Both the position numbers and the translations under genes were made by a program. A DNA stretch of 64,000 nt from Dasyornis broadbenti (taxonomy: Eukaryota; Chordata; Aves; Passeriformes; Dasyornithidae). The stretch is taken from assembly GCA_013397935.1 (NCBI GenBank), contig VZRN01005622.1, positions 3,909,262 through 3,973,261 of the forward strand, read 5' to 3'. Positions within the stretch are counted from its first letter, which is position 1, and each line of letters starts with the position of its first letter. Of this stretch, positions 11,330-23,306 are shown piece after piece. The notes below the pieces were generated by a model, which was not told where the DNA came from, searched no databases, and saw only the letters and a program-made list of their open reading frames with translations.

Positions 11330-11400
11330 TGCTTTGATGTGACCTGTGTTGCCCTCCTCTGGATACTCACATACGCTAAGCAGTTCCTCATGATGTCAAG
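11330..11400 (-). mobile_element. Small CR1 fragment, antisense
   Basis: TGTTGCCCTCCTCTGGATAC (11347-11366) followed by a degraded CTCACATACGCTAAGCAG matches the antisense form of an inner CR1 3' segment (TTGCCCTCCTCTGGA then CTCGCTCCAACAG in the consensus that I recall). Only about 60-70 bases are similar, with no tail, so this is a weak call. It overlaps a 172-codon - strand open frame (11284-11802), the longest in the window, which I do not regard as a gene. Confidence 0.45.
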
Positions 11401-11640
11401 GATGCTGGAAAGTAAACTCCACTGACGTAATTCAAGTATGTCACAAAGAAAAGGTATTAATATGTCTCCACTTATTCCAATATGTTTCCCTCTAGGATTT
11501 ACAGCAGTTGGTCCACATGTGTTCCTTTTGCTGTGGAGAGCATATCCCTGTATAGGAACCCAAACAAGGAATTTAATATTTGGAATTACCTGGGTTCTAA
11601 AACTGAGCGAAGTTTTAGTCCCATGAGCCACAAAGAACAG

Positions 11641-11686
11641 CAGACAAAAAACAAACAAAACAAAACAAAGCAAAACAAAAAAACCA
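11641..11686. repeat. A-rich (CAAAA)-type tract
   Basis: Units of CAAAA, CAAAC and CAAAG in a 46-base A/C-rich stretch. It is one of a recurring class in this window (see findings). Confidence 0.85.
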
Positions 11687-14600
11687 GTTATTGAGAAGGG
11701 CTGATGAAGGGCTGCCTGCAATGCCAGATTTCTGAATGACATGGGAATGTTTTGTAGCTTTGAGATTCTCATCACACAGCAAGAGGAATCTTTATATAGC
11801 ATGTAATATCTATAAAACAGTCTGTGAAAAAATTAACCTAAAAAAAGTCAGATGAAAAGAATAAACACAAATTTTGAAATAATCTTGAATGTGGGCTGTA
11901 CTGTTCCATCAGTATCTTTCTTTGGTTTTGACAGTAATTTGCTCTTGTAAAATATCAATGGAATAAAATCCCAATGTATTTGATACAGGGTAAATATATG
12001 GTATTAGTAAAAGCAACATTAACATTTTCAATGCACAAATACCATTTCAAATTGGCACATTTTTATTGAAATCTGAGTGGTTTTGTTAACAGTTCTGTGA
12101 AGCACTTACTTATGTAACCAATACTAAAAGTATATAATTTCGCTTCTTTTATTTGCTGGTATAAACCTTTGGAGATTCAAAAGAGTATTTCTGATTCTGC
12201 AGCTCTACCTTTTGCATAATCATTTCAACCCCCCCAAAACCAGGTGTTAAGTGCTGCTGCCTAAACATCCTGTTACAGGAATTTCTCTGCCTACTTTGTG
12301 CAGCTCTAAATGATGACCTAAATTCTTACACAGAGAAAATTATCTCATAAGGAAAATAGGTTAAAGGGTGAAAAAAGAAAAAAAAAAGCAGCACATTCTT
12401 CCAAAAGTGGAGCAAATGGTGGTACTTTCCTAATCTCCTTTCTTCCACAGCTATTTATCCTCAACTGCTGTTTCACTGTAATTCTTAATCCTTAAATACT
12501 AAAAAAAACCCACAAAAACCCAAGACATTGATTTAATTGGAATGAGAGTAGATCCTTTTTGTGAGGTGTGTAGAATTCAAGTAGTTCTGGATCAGAATAA
12601 AGATTATTGGCTACATCAGTGTGTTTATTCCTTAAATCCAATGAGGCCTGCTTGTGTTATGTACTGTATCATTCTTATCTTCAGTACTTCCTTGAAGTGC
12701 TGCTAGATTTAAGTGAAAGAAAAAGAGTTTGAGTAGATTATAATGTCATCTGTACTAAAACAAACAAACTCAATGTGAAAAATGCATGGTTACAGAAATA
12801 ACTGTTTTGTCCCCCAGTTTCACAGAAATCATTAAACTGTATTACACATTCCACTTAATAATTTTGCTTAATGCTACAAAATGTATTTAATTTTGTACTA
12901 AAGGATAAATGGTCAATGACTCACATATATTAATTCAGGAACATCTGCCTGCTTACAGATAAGAGTCAGGAAGGCAACTGTGTTGAAGCTCTTTCTTGAA
13001 AAACAATGTTTCCCTGTATTGTGAAAAAAAATATGCAGAAGTGGTAGTTGATTAGTGGATTGACATTATTTCTCAGATGTCATTATCTGGAGAAATGCTC
13101 AGGTGCTTTAAATCCTTGCTGTGTCAGTCCCCAGTCTTGAAGTCTTTTGGAATTGTTGATGTTTTGGATTACTGACAGTCTAAACTGAAGTGTATGAAAT
13201 TCTCTCACAGTGAAATTAAAATGACCTCCATATTGTGTTTGACTTTTTTTTTTGTTCTGTCTTGTGTTTTGGGGTGCTTTTAAAATTTTTTTAGGACTGT
13301 ACAAAGCCAATTTATTTATTCTGAGTTCTTCTAAGTTAAGGAAGGAAAAAAATAAAAAAACCAAAAACAAAGAGAAACAAAGACAAATGTATGCAATCCC
13401 AGAAAGGAATGTTGTATATTGTGAGTTTAAGGGAAAAAAAAATGTGGTTGTTTGGCTCAGATTTTTTGTTTAAACATAAACTACAACCCATTTTTAGCCT
13501 GTTTTAAGGGATTGTTAAATGCTGGTGTGGTGGGAGAGGATGTAATTATCGTACACTGAGGCTAAGTCGGTTTCACCCAAAGTGATTTATTTTGCACAAA
13601 TGTAATGCATAATGAATGTATGTTGAATGTATAATGCTTTTCCTTGCAGTATTTGTTATCAGACGTAGCCAATGCCAAATTTTTATTTTCACATTCAATG
13701 TATTTTATTCTAATTACAGCAAATTAATTTGACCAGAAAAAGAGAGATAACAGTGCGGGGAGAATGTGAATGATAGTCTGCAAACATGCAGAGAGACAAA
13801 ATGGAATTAGTTTAGAATTTTTTTTAATGATTGTCCTTTTTAATAGCTGGGTGGGGCAGTGACTGAGACTGTATTTTCAATTACTCTTCAGGTCATTAAT
13901 GTTGATTACATTCTTCTTCTAACCATAACTCTTTATTTAATGAAAATGTATGCTACCCACTAAGCAGGCAAGTAGTTAGGGAACAATACAGCAGGGTTTG
14001 ATTGCCCTATTAACAATAATCATCGTGAGACTTTGGGAGTAATAATTTAATGACTTCTTGCACTCTTGTGCTACTTTTTGGTAGTGTTCATTTAGCATGT
14101 ACTACAGTGATATCTCTAACGAAATTTAAACTTGCCAGAAAGCATTATTAGCTAGAGATAGGCAGGTATTGAAACGCCAGACCTAACAGGGCTCCAGCAA
14201 CTGCCATTAGAATATCCATGGACCAGGTAACTTAACTCGAGTAAAGCAAGGTGGCCTCTCAGAAGGAGATAATGAAATAAATAATGTGCAATGACTGACA
14301 GGGTTTGTGTGCAGGATTTTGGGGGCTGGAGGGGGAAGGAAATGCTGTTTTGTTTGTTTGCTTGTCTTTCTCCCCCTCATGATTCACAATCGTTGCCAGC
14401 CTTGTGGGCAAGGTGCAAGGCTGGTGGCACGGAGCTGGAACTGACCCAACCAGAGAAAATGGTGGGACAATTAAAAGGTTCCCTTTTATGGAACTTAAAA
14501 TCCTGCTTACAAGCAGGGCAACTGTCAGATTCTCACTTGATATGTGCAGCTCCTGTTCCCTAAAAAACTCCCCCTTCTGCATTCAGAATTTACCAGTAGA

Positions 14601-17600
14601 AATCGTTTTGCTGAGACAAAAAAAGAAACTGTCAAGGAAGACATTTTACTCGGTCTTATATGAAGAATTAGAGTTAGAGAAGGTAGCTGCTGCTGTTCCT
14701 TGTGCCTTCAACACTTCTTTGAGCCAGAATAGAGAGCTCTGTGTTTCAATTATCTGGTTGCGTGTTTGCACACATTTTCTCCTCGCTCAACTAATTTCTT
14801 TGAGCTTTGTTATACATACTCAAGCTAAAGAATACACTTAGTAATGTTGTGCTGAGCAGAGACCTGCTGCTGAGCAATGCCAGCCACAGGAACACGGTGT
14901 GCTCTGAGCATCCAGCGTGGGCACTCATCGCCTGAGCTGTGGTGTCTGAGGTCAGCTGCATGCTTGCCCGTGAAACCCAGGATAATTCTTTTTAAAAAAC
15001 ACTTCAGTCCAATGTTGCTTGGTGCCATAAATGTTTCATTACGTGAGTCCAACAACTGAGACTGTCAGTGAGTGGCTGAGAGTTCCTGCTCCATTCCAGT
15101 GCGAAGTTAAACTTTCCTGCGCTTTGCTGAGATTAATCTCTCCAACACCAGGCTGAGGCTCTCAAGGGCCTCTCACAAGGCCAATAACCACGCTGTGGCT
15201 TGGAGGCAGTAGCTAATAGATGGAAGTCTGTGAAGAGGGAGCTTCCTAGAACTTCACTGGCATCACTGCTGATGAGTAAACCTAGTACAGCTCAGCCGAG
15301 ATCAAAGCACAAGTCATTTGCAGCACTGGCTGAAGGCAAACATTCCCACTTGCAGCTGAAGGATGGTTTAACAAGCTGTTCTCTCTTATATTCCACTGGT
15401 TGCTAACTAACTCAGAGCCTGAAGTTCGTACTTAGTTTTTTTGTCAGTTCATCAGTTTCTCAAGTCACACAGAGGAGGAAATGTAGCCTTGTAATCTAAA
15501 GTAAATTAATTTTCATCTCATGCATAATCATGTTTTCATTATACTTGAAGCACACATTTAATATATTTTTCTATTTTTATATAAATAAATATTTAAAGAG
15601 AATATAAGAGAAATATAAGAATATAGTATTATGAGAGAATAAGAGATATCATGTTTACATTTCAAAGACCATTTTTCATCATCTCTTTAAACTGCTGTGG
15701 GTAGGAATTTTTCCAGACTTAGAACAGTGGGAAGGCTGTAAAAAAGTTAAAAGGTAGTCATTGCGTCCTAGAAGGCAGTAAAAGTGTATATAAACTATTG
15801 TTATAACTTTACAATATATGCCAACTGTCTAAATAAAATTCCCTACACATGTAGAGACCATCCGATATAATTCTGTGTTTAATGTAAATACGTACAATAT
15901 TCTGGTTTTAATGTCAATACAGAATTCTGTGTTTCATATAAATTCGGAAACAAAAGTAGATATCCATATGATTAAAGAGGTTATATCCAGCTCTGCATTG
16001 AGGCTTCCTCTAAAATTTCCTCAGCAGGCAGAAGTGGCCACAACCCTTACTCCTGACCTCCTATGCTGGGCAGCAGTTGCAGGCCAAATGCTTCCAATAA
16101 CCACCAAGTTAATTGAATTTATGCTGTACCATTATCCCAGGGCAGAATCTTGCTGCTTTTGAATTTTTTAAATGTTGCTTTTCTCCAATAATGTTCATTT
16201 CAGTAACTGACACCTTATCTCCTTATTATTCTTACAATCTTTTAAGAGAGGGATAAGAAATAAGACTGACTCAAGTAGTTGTTAGTTAACTGCTTGTTGT
16301 CTGGGCAAGTAGTAGAAAAAAAGTTTCATTTCTTGTGGTCTTTTTATGTTGCATTACAGAAAACTTGAGGACAAAACCTAGTACTAAGCAGATACAGTCT
16401 TGTAATGCAGTATAAACCATATCAGCATTGGAAGGCAGCATAACAGGAAATGTTATGAGTATCAATCACAGAAAGTGTTTCTTTATATCCTGTAAATTCA
16501 CACCCCACAGTCTGACCGACATACAGTGTCAAAGTCAGCTGTAATAGACACAGTATTTCACCTGTGATGCTCAAACCAAACCTGATGTTTTCTCCGATTT
16601 GCAAAGTGCCATAACTTCAGGGCAAAGAAAAAGAGTTTTCCTTTACAGCATTTATCATGTACAGGAAACACCGACGACTCCTGTGGAGTGACTGTGGTCA
16701 CACAGTAGCAGCTACAATGCTGCAGTTCTGTCAGTGAGCCAGGCTTTTGGTCATTTCAATAAAATTCTGGTTTATTTGCTGTAGTGGGAGAGAGTGTGTC
16801 CCTCACTATGTAAAAAAATGCAGTAGTTTATATGTTCTTTATTTTAATTGTTTTTTTGTAAGTGTGGTTCTACAGGACTTTTTCCTAACCTCAAGCTATT
16901 ATTGCATGATTTAGTTAACTATGTAAGTATCCTTTTCTTAGACTCAGAACCACATAAGATGTCTCCTGTATTTTTCATATATTTTATCTTTATTTTTATC
17001 TGGTGAAGAGTTGTCAAGAATTACTTAATCTGCTCAACTGTACCAGGTATTTGTAATACAAAGTACATCCATTGTATTTCAAGAGTCTTTATCATACTTG
17101 TTCATATGGTTGGTCTTTATTTTCTCCCACTTCAGGGGAGAATGTTAATCTAAACTTTTACAGGGAAAAAATATGTCCAGGCATTTTTCACCTTCTGCCA
17201 CACAGAGTTTTAAAAGGCGCATTTTCAATCCAGCCTTGGCAACCTTTCCTTGCTCTTCACTTAAGTGGTTCTTCATCTTCCATCTGTCCTATCAGGCACA
17301 GACACCTCCGTCGAGCACAGGGAACTGACCTGTGTGATTCCTTGTAGATGCCTGCCTTGATTACCCTATCTATTAGCAACCTATATTGCTTATTACAGAG
17401 TATTTTCTGAATACCTGAGGCACATATCAGATAGCTGTATCTAAATCTTTCCCACAGAAGAACTCTGACATTAAGAAAATTAAAATCTGGTTTTAGTCAT
17501 ACAATGTTAAAACTCTTGTTTGACATTTAAAGGATTGCTCTGTACAGATCTTCTACTGGATTTAGGTTGGGTTGCTTTTGGAATAGGATTTGAAAGGGAA

Positions 17601-19015
17601 ATGAAATCTTCAAGAGAGTTTTAGAACTTCTCTTAGAAAAATGAAAAACAAAAATATAGTTTGTCTGATAATTATTCACTATAAAGGCTTTGATTTTAAT
17701 TCTTGATAGTTCCCAGAACTTCTAAAGCATAAGAAGAAAATGAAAAGAGCTTGGCAGATTGGGGGTTTAGGGTTATAAAAACATTGATGGTAATAAGATT
17801 AAAAATTGGGAGGCTTGGTGGAATCAGTGGTTCTATGTCACAATAGAAGGCACAAACCTGAGAGAGTGGGATATTTCTTGGACTTCAATTTTATGGATTT
17901 TTCTGTTATTAGCATGTTAATTCATGACTTAAAAACTCTCCAGACTGGGGCGGGAGGGAAGAAGACAGACACCACCTTCATTAATAAAAATAAAAAAAAC
18001 ATGGAAAGGGAACAGAGTTTTTATACGATTAAGAAGGAAAGAGTAGGCAGGTGATTTTGGAGTGTTTTCCTTTGATGTTTTGCAGTCCTGTAGCCTACAT
18101 TATTTCTCACTTCTTTGACACAGAGTAGTGATTAGTGCTGTCTTATAGAAGTGTGCAAATACTCTATACTCTTAAGCTTTGCAGATCTTCTAATTTATGT
18201 TCTGTTCTGGTTTGTATTTCTAACATCTCCTGAGACTTAAACCACCTTGCATTCCTGTTTATGTATCTCTTATTGGGCATAGAACCATGGGAATGCTTTC
18301 CTGTGGGAGCTTTTTTCCTTCACATTTCTTCCACTCATACTGCCACTGAAAGAAGGGACTTGGAGTTATCCAGGCTAACTCGGGTTGGTTCATTTCTTCT
18401 GGAAATGCTTTTGATTCACAAAGATACTGAGTTTTGTGAGGCGATAATAGCTAAGAAATCGATTTCTGCTTACAAAAGGATCAACAGAGCTGCAGGAAAC
18501 CCTTCTGGACATGCAAGGGGAAGTTATTTAGCCATGCAAAATGTGCTTCAGTTTAGGATACTCATAACCTCACTTTCAGCCAGCTGGGTGAAGGATTCTG
18601 GCAGTGGCACATAACCTTACGAAAGCAGCAAACAGTTGGGAAATTGTTGTGTGGTTGGGATCTTTTAACCTGTGGTGGAATATAGGCAAGGACTGTTTGA
18701 ACTTCCCAGTGTAGGAGATGAAGGTTTTGGGAAATTGTTACAATGAATGTCAGGTTTTAGCAAAGCAGTGGGACTGAAAAATGGTTGTTTTCAGGTTCTC
18801 TGTTTTATGTTTTATTTAAAGAAACCTTAATTTCCGTGTCAGTGTAGGTTGTTTTTATTTTAGTAAAATCTGATTTTGTTTTCATTATTAACATTTTAAA
18901 GACTAATAATAATGGTAATAATAAATCACAATATTGCTTAGACTCCAACTTGTAAATTTGCAATGTTGACGTATTTGAGAATTTAAAAATATGACAAAAC
19001 ACTTGTAAGACAGAA

Positions 19016-19019
<4 letters not shown>
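11687..19019. other. Long unique stretch, no gene recognised
   Basis: Mostly AT-rich single-copy sequence. Visible items are an A-rich tract at 13336-13387, a slightly GC-richer patch at 14290-15410 with overlapping frames up to 145 codons (14404-14841), and an AT-rich stretch with three imperfect copies of an AAGAGAATAT-like unit at 15595-15625. Frames such as 18261-18614 (117 codons, +) have no recognisable domain, signal peptide or splice context. No CR1, LTR or SINE was identified here. Confidence 0.5.

Positions 19020-19062
<43 letters not shown>
19020..19062. repeat. T43 homopolymer
   Basis: Forty-three consecutive T bases, the longest ungapped homopolymer in the window. On the - strand it would be an A tail, but the sequence at 19063 onwards (- strand upstream) contains no recognised retrogene or SINE. 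Its length should be treated as approximate. Confidence 0.9.
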
Positions 19063-19064
<2 letters not shown>

Positions 19065-22000
19065 CTAACAAAATCTCCATATACGTACTTTATTGATGGA
19101 AAGAAAGAGTAGAAGAACCAAGGAGCCAAGTTCAGGTGAATCAGGATCATAATCAATTTCTTACACCCTTGTTCCCCCTGGGCCCAGTCCCTTTGCTAGT
19201 CATTAATGGTAATATGTTTCTTACAATTTATCCAACTGTCTCTTTCTGTGCGCATGGTTTTTTTTTGAGTACAGCTGTTTATATTTTCAAATGTCTTTAT
19301 TTACACATGAAAAATATATTTGTGGGAAACATCGATTTTCTAAGCACTAGAGTGGTGGTTTTTTTCCGTTGAATTTATGCTTATGTGGTCCATTGAGTAT
19401 AGGTTATCCACTTGAGATACACAGTAATGAATGTTGATGAATTCCTGAGGAAGCAAAGAGCACTGGGCTTGTTTCCTTAAATAAAATGTAAGTCTTCACC
19501 AAGATGGCTTGTAATGTTTGCTTTCTTACAGATCTACTAAGGATTCTGGATTTTGGATTCTTTGCTAAGAACAGCAGGAGAACATTTCGTACACACTGTG
19601 TCTCCACAGACATTGCAGTCGTTGCTTTTTCAAATGATCACTGTTGCCGTGGACAGCACTAACATTAGATGGGGTTAAATCGAGACTTCCAGGATTGTGA
19701 GAACACCTGGATCTACTGCATATCTTAGTCACATCCTGACATCTTCCAGGTCTTACTCTGTTATGTCTTAGTCCTCCCCTAAGCCCAAGTTTCTGGTGGA
19801 AGAGTTGCTGGAATTTGTCGTGTTTGTCACCATTTTGCTCAGTCCAAACAGAATGGGACACCAGGGCGGTGAGTTGTATCTGTTCTGAAGTTTGGGCTCA
19901 CACAGTGACATTTTGCAGTAGTTCACCGTTGAGCTAACTCTGAAGTATGCTGTTGCACTCACTAGAAATCTTTTTTTTAATTCTCTTGAGTGAAGGTCCT
20001 GTTTTGTATTAAATATCTTTAAAAGAAATCCATCTGAAGGCATATGGTCAGTGAGAATAAGGCATTCAAAAATTTGAAAAAGAAGTTTTTGAGTGCCAGA
20101 AATTGTGATTTGATCACAAAATATCTATTCTTCTGGTTTAAGGGAGGTCCATCCTGCTCTTTCTGCTAGAGAGCCCATGTGGCGCAAGGGGCAAAAGCTG
20201 AAACCAGACAAGTGGCCCTTACAAAAACCTTGAGAGGATTGTTGCACAGCAAGGTATAAACAAATGGACAGAATGGATTCCAAGATGTCATACGGATTCT
20301 GGTTTTGCATCTGAATTTAGCTAGCCTATTGCCACTTGGAAAAGTAAAGAAAATGCCTGAAGAAGAATCAGAATCACGTGACCAGAAACATCCAAGAAGG
20401 TAATTGGTAATTGCAATCCAGTTTTTTTGTTGGTTTTATTTTTTTTTTTAATTGTTGTTGTTGTTTTGTTTTGTTTTATTTTGTTTTGGTTTTAAGTTGA
20501 TGTTTATTAACTATTGTAAATGGTGTTTGCATTCAATTTAAAACTCATCCTTTCCTGGTTACTGCTGGCTTTGGTGCTATATATTGTATAACCTAAGGCA
20601 GGAATTTCAGATCATAAAAGGCAGTGATTTCCTGGAGTCACAGAGGGATGCAGCCTAGGAATTTTTGTTTTGTTTGGGGGTTTTTTGGGGGTGTGGAGGG
20701 ATTTAATGACAGTTTTGCCCCAAGCCAAGAAATTTCAGAATCAGTAAGTCATTCTTTTTCCTATTTTCTTAACAGAGCTTACACACTGACTTGATTATTT
20801 CTTCTAAAGTCCTCAAGCTATTTAGCATTGTGCTATCCTGTAGCTCAGAGGTGACTGTGATACTGTGCTGCCTTCAAAATAATGGTGACACCACAGATGA
20901 GTAAATACATGGTGGATGTCACATATATTTTCTCTCCTAGCAAAGCATTGGTGCTGGAAGAAAGAGAATAATGTGTGTATAACCCTTAGGGAATCTCTCT
21001 GGTCACTCCTCTCCTCACTTCATTTTTTCATTATCTTTGGCATTTCTGAAAATGGAACTTTGTTAAAGACTTTTGGCTTTTATAGGTGGGCTGACAAAAT
21101 GTGGTTTCCCTGAGGGATAATGCATATGAAAAAAAAGGAATTATGTGAAATACTGTAATAATATTGTTGTGATGGCATCTTGCAAGATGTGGGAGTCTGA
21201 GGAGTAAAGTGCTACAGAGATGATTTAAGAGTTGGAGCCTAATGTCTTCACCCACTTTGGCTTCAGAGCAGCTTGTCCATAGAGTCAAATGCTACTCTGT
21301 GAGTAATTCAATTGTCACTTAAGAAAGGAAGGATGGATTTGTAGTTAGGATGGTCAAGGAACTTGGACTCCATTCTTACCTTGGCCACATTTTTCCTGTG
21401 GAAATTTGGTGGCAAAGTTGTTGTTATGTTAATGCAATGCTGTCTCAAGCTTTTTTATCATGTTTATGCTAAAAACACGGCACAGGTGAATCCCTGTTAG
21501 ATATGATCTGTGTTTATGCTTTCTTCAATAAAATCCCAAGTTTTTCTCATGCTCTGGCTCTTGGACTGCCCTCTTCTTTGGCTCCTCAAATGAGCCCCAG
21601 AGGCAACCACATCTTAAGGTGACCTACTTGTTGCAAGCTGACAAGTTACTAACAGACACCAGTCTGTTCATTCCACACTCTGGACTGTAAAAAGTCACCA
21701 ATTTTTATGCAAAAGGCAATGTTTTCAGGCCAGTCTGCAGCTCCTTAGCTTCAGTCTCTCCACGGGCAAGATACAGAGTCTGATTTATAAATACTGGCAG
21801 AGGTTGATGTGTGCTAGGACCTCAGTAATCCACCACTGCTTGGATAAAACTTGTTATTAGCTCAAAGCTCCTGTAATACTCCTCTGTAGAAATATAAACG
21901 GCTTCAAAGAGTACATCCTCAGGTTAATGACTTGGCTGCAAATCAGTGCAACAGCCACCCACTGCAGGAGCAGCTCTATGAAATAAACATAATGACAATC

Positions 22001-22073
22001 AAATCTAACGTATGCTGGAAAAGGTGACCTATGCATAAATCTTTAATTCTCTTTTTTTTTTTTTGTTTTCCAG
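19063..22073. other. Unique sequence, no gene recognised
   Basis: Contains the T/G-rich tract at 20421-20495 and only short frames (up to 98 codons, 19565-19861, - strand) with no motifs that I recognise. The text around 21730-21770 has a faint antisense MIR look but is too diverged to call. Confidence 0.5.
20421..20495. repeat. T/G-rich low-complexity tract
   Basis: T runs interspersed with G: TTG units near 20451-20464 followed by TTTTG units to 20495. On the - strand this is the same CAA/CAAAA-type sequence as the A/C-rich tracts elsewhere in the window. Confidence 0.85.
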
Positions 22074-22163
22074 TGTGTGGTATTTATTTGTTGCCAGTGA
22101 TGCTAGGGGTGCAGTGAAACAAAATGAAATCTGCTTCTAATACATCTTCAGATTCCCAGTAGG
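22074..22163 (+). other. Candidate non-coding exon (90 nt), unproven
   Basis: Seen: a T-rich polypyrimidine tract ending in TTTTCCAG directly precedes base 22074, and AGG|GTAAGTTTT follows at 22163. Both are good splice signals. All three forward frames contain stops, so if real this would be an untranslated or long non-coding RNA exon. It is on the same strand as the candidates at 2253 and 50411. A pseudo-exon is an equally good explanation. Confidence 0.22.
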
Positions 22164-23225
22164 GTAAGTTTTGAATCATAAAATAAAGAAAAGAAAAAGA
22201 AAACGATATAAAATGGTATACTTTGTTTCCCCCCCTGTGGATGGGGTTTACAGTAAGAAAGCAAATGTTAGCTTGTTAAAAGAAGTAGCCAGCCATCCAC
22301 TGGATATCACCTTTTCAACTGAAGGGGAAAAAACATTCTTTTTCATTAAAAATGCTTCTTTTATTTGTGTTAAACATATGCATTCACTCAGTAGATTCTC
22401 TGCAGCAGATCATAAATTAAATATGAAATAATATTTAAAAATCCATACACAATGCACACAGAATAGAAAAACTTTGTGCAATTACTGCTGAGCTTTTGTA
22501 CTCATTGTAATATCTTCTCTGATAAAACCAAAAAATCCTCACTATGTTTTTTCTTCAAAAGTAAATAGGATATGATTTTGGGAGTTTGGTCATGGTTGTT
22601 TGTGGGTTTTTCCCTTCACTTTTCCATTCCTCAGTCCAGGAAGTTGCTTTTTCTAAAATGCAGTTTATTATTGCACCTTTACCAATAAGGTAATTAAAAG
22701 CTTAAAGCAGGAAGCTTTATCCAATTCTTTGGACGTGGCACCAGAGGTGCAGATGATGTTTTTGTCTGTGTGGTAAAACTTTCTGCTGGCTCCTCTCTGG
22801 TTTTGGTGTATATCTTCAATCACATTGGGGGTGATAGTCTTCTGGAAATCTCATTCACCACATGGCAACAAAAAATGGTGTTAAGTTGTAGTCCTCAAGT
22901 GTAATAAATCCATAGAAAGGTGCTGATTTTAAATGAGTCCGAAAAACTGTGCTTATTTTAGCTTAGGAAATGGCAAAGGCTCTGTAAAATCCAAGATCAG
23001 GATGTGTTTGTCCACAATGTTAGAGCTGCTTTATAACATTTATTGGCAAAGCAGAGCATTCAGTGCTGTGCAGATTTCTCTTCTTCTTTGTTCTGTAGCT
23101 GCAGACTTCTGGCTTTTCCAAAACCTACAGCTGCAGAAGCTGGCGTGTCCCAGCTTTCACTTCATAAACGTCTCTGGTGAAGGTCATTCATGGAAAAAGG
23201 TTTCATGAATAAAGGTGGTGTTAGC
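22164..23225. other. Unique sequence, no gene recognised
   Basis: Short frames only (86 codons at 22171-22431 and 91 codons at 22933-23208, both +), with no family resemblance. No repeat identified. Confidence 0.5.
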
Positions 23226-23269
23226 AAAAAAAAAAAAAAANNNNNNNNNNNNNNNNNNNNNNNNNNNNN

Positions 23270-23304
<35 letters not shown>
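23226..23304. repeat. Poly(A) tract containing assembly gap
   Basis: Fifteen A bases, 29 N bases (23241-23269), then 35 A bases. It is probably one long A homopolymer that could not be assembled. The sequence before it (to 23225) ends ATAAAGGTGGTGTTAGC. The AATAAAGG just upstream looks like a polyadenylation signal about 15 bases before the A run, which would fit a processed transcript copy, but I do not recognise the body. Confidence 0.85.

Positions 23305-23306
<2 letters not shown>

Noticed and set aside
11284..11802. 172-codon - strand open frame
   Set aside because: It overlaps a CR1 scrap and an A-rich tract, has no recognised domain, and part of its hydrophobic run is translated simple sequence.
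14850..15410. GC-richer patch that repeats TGCTGAGCA words
   Set aside because: The words recall the LTR family, but no further LTR sequence or order is present.
21721..21790. Faint antisense MIR resemblance
   Set aside because: Only scattered words match, with no consistent order of blocks.
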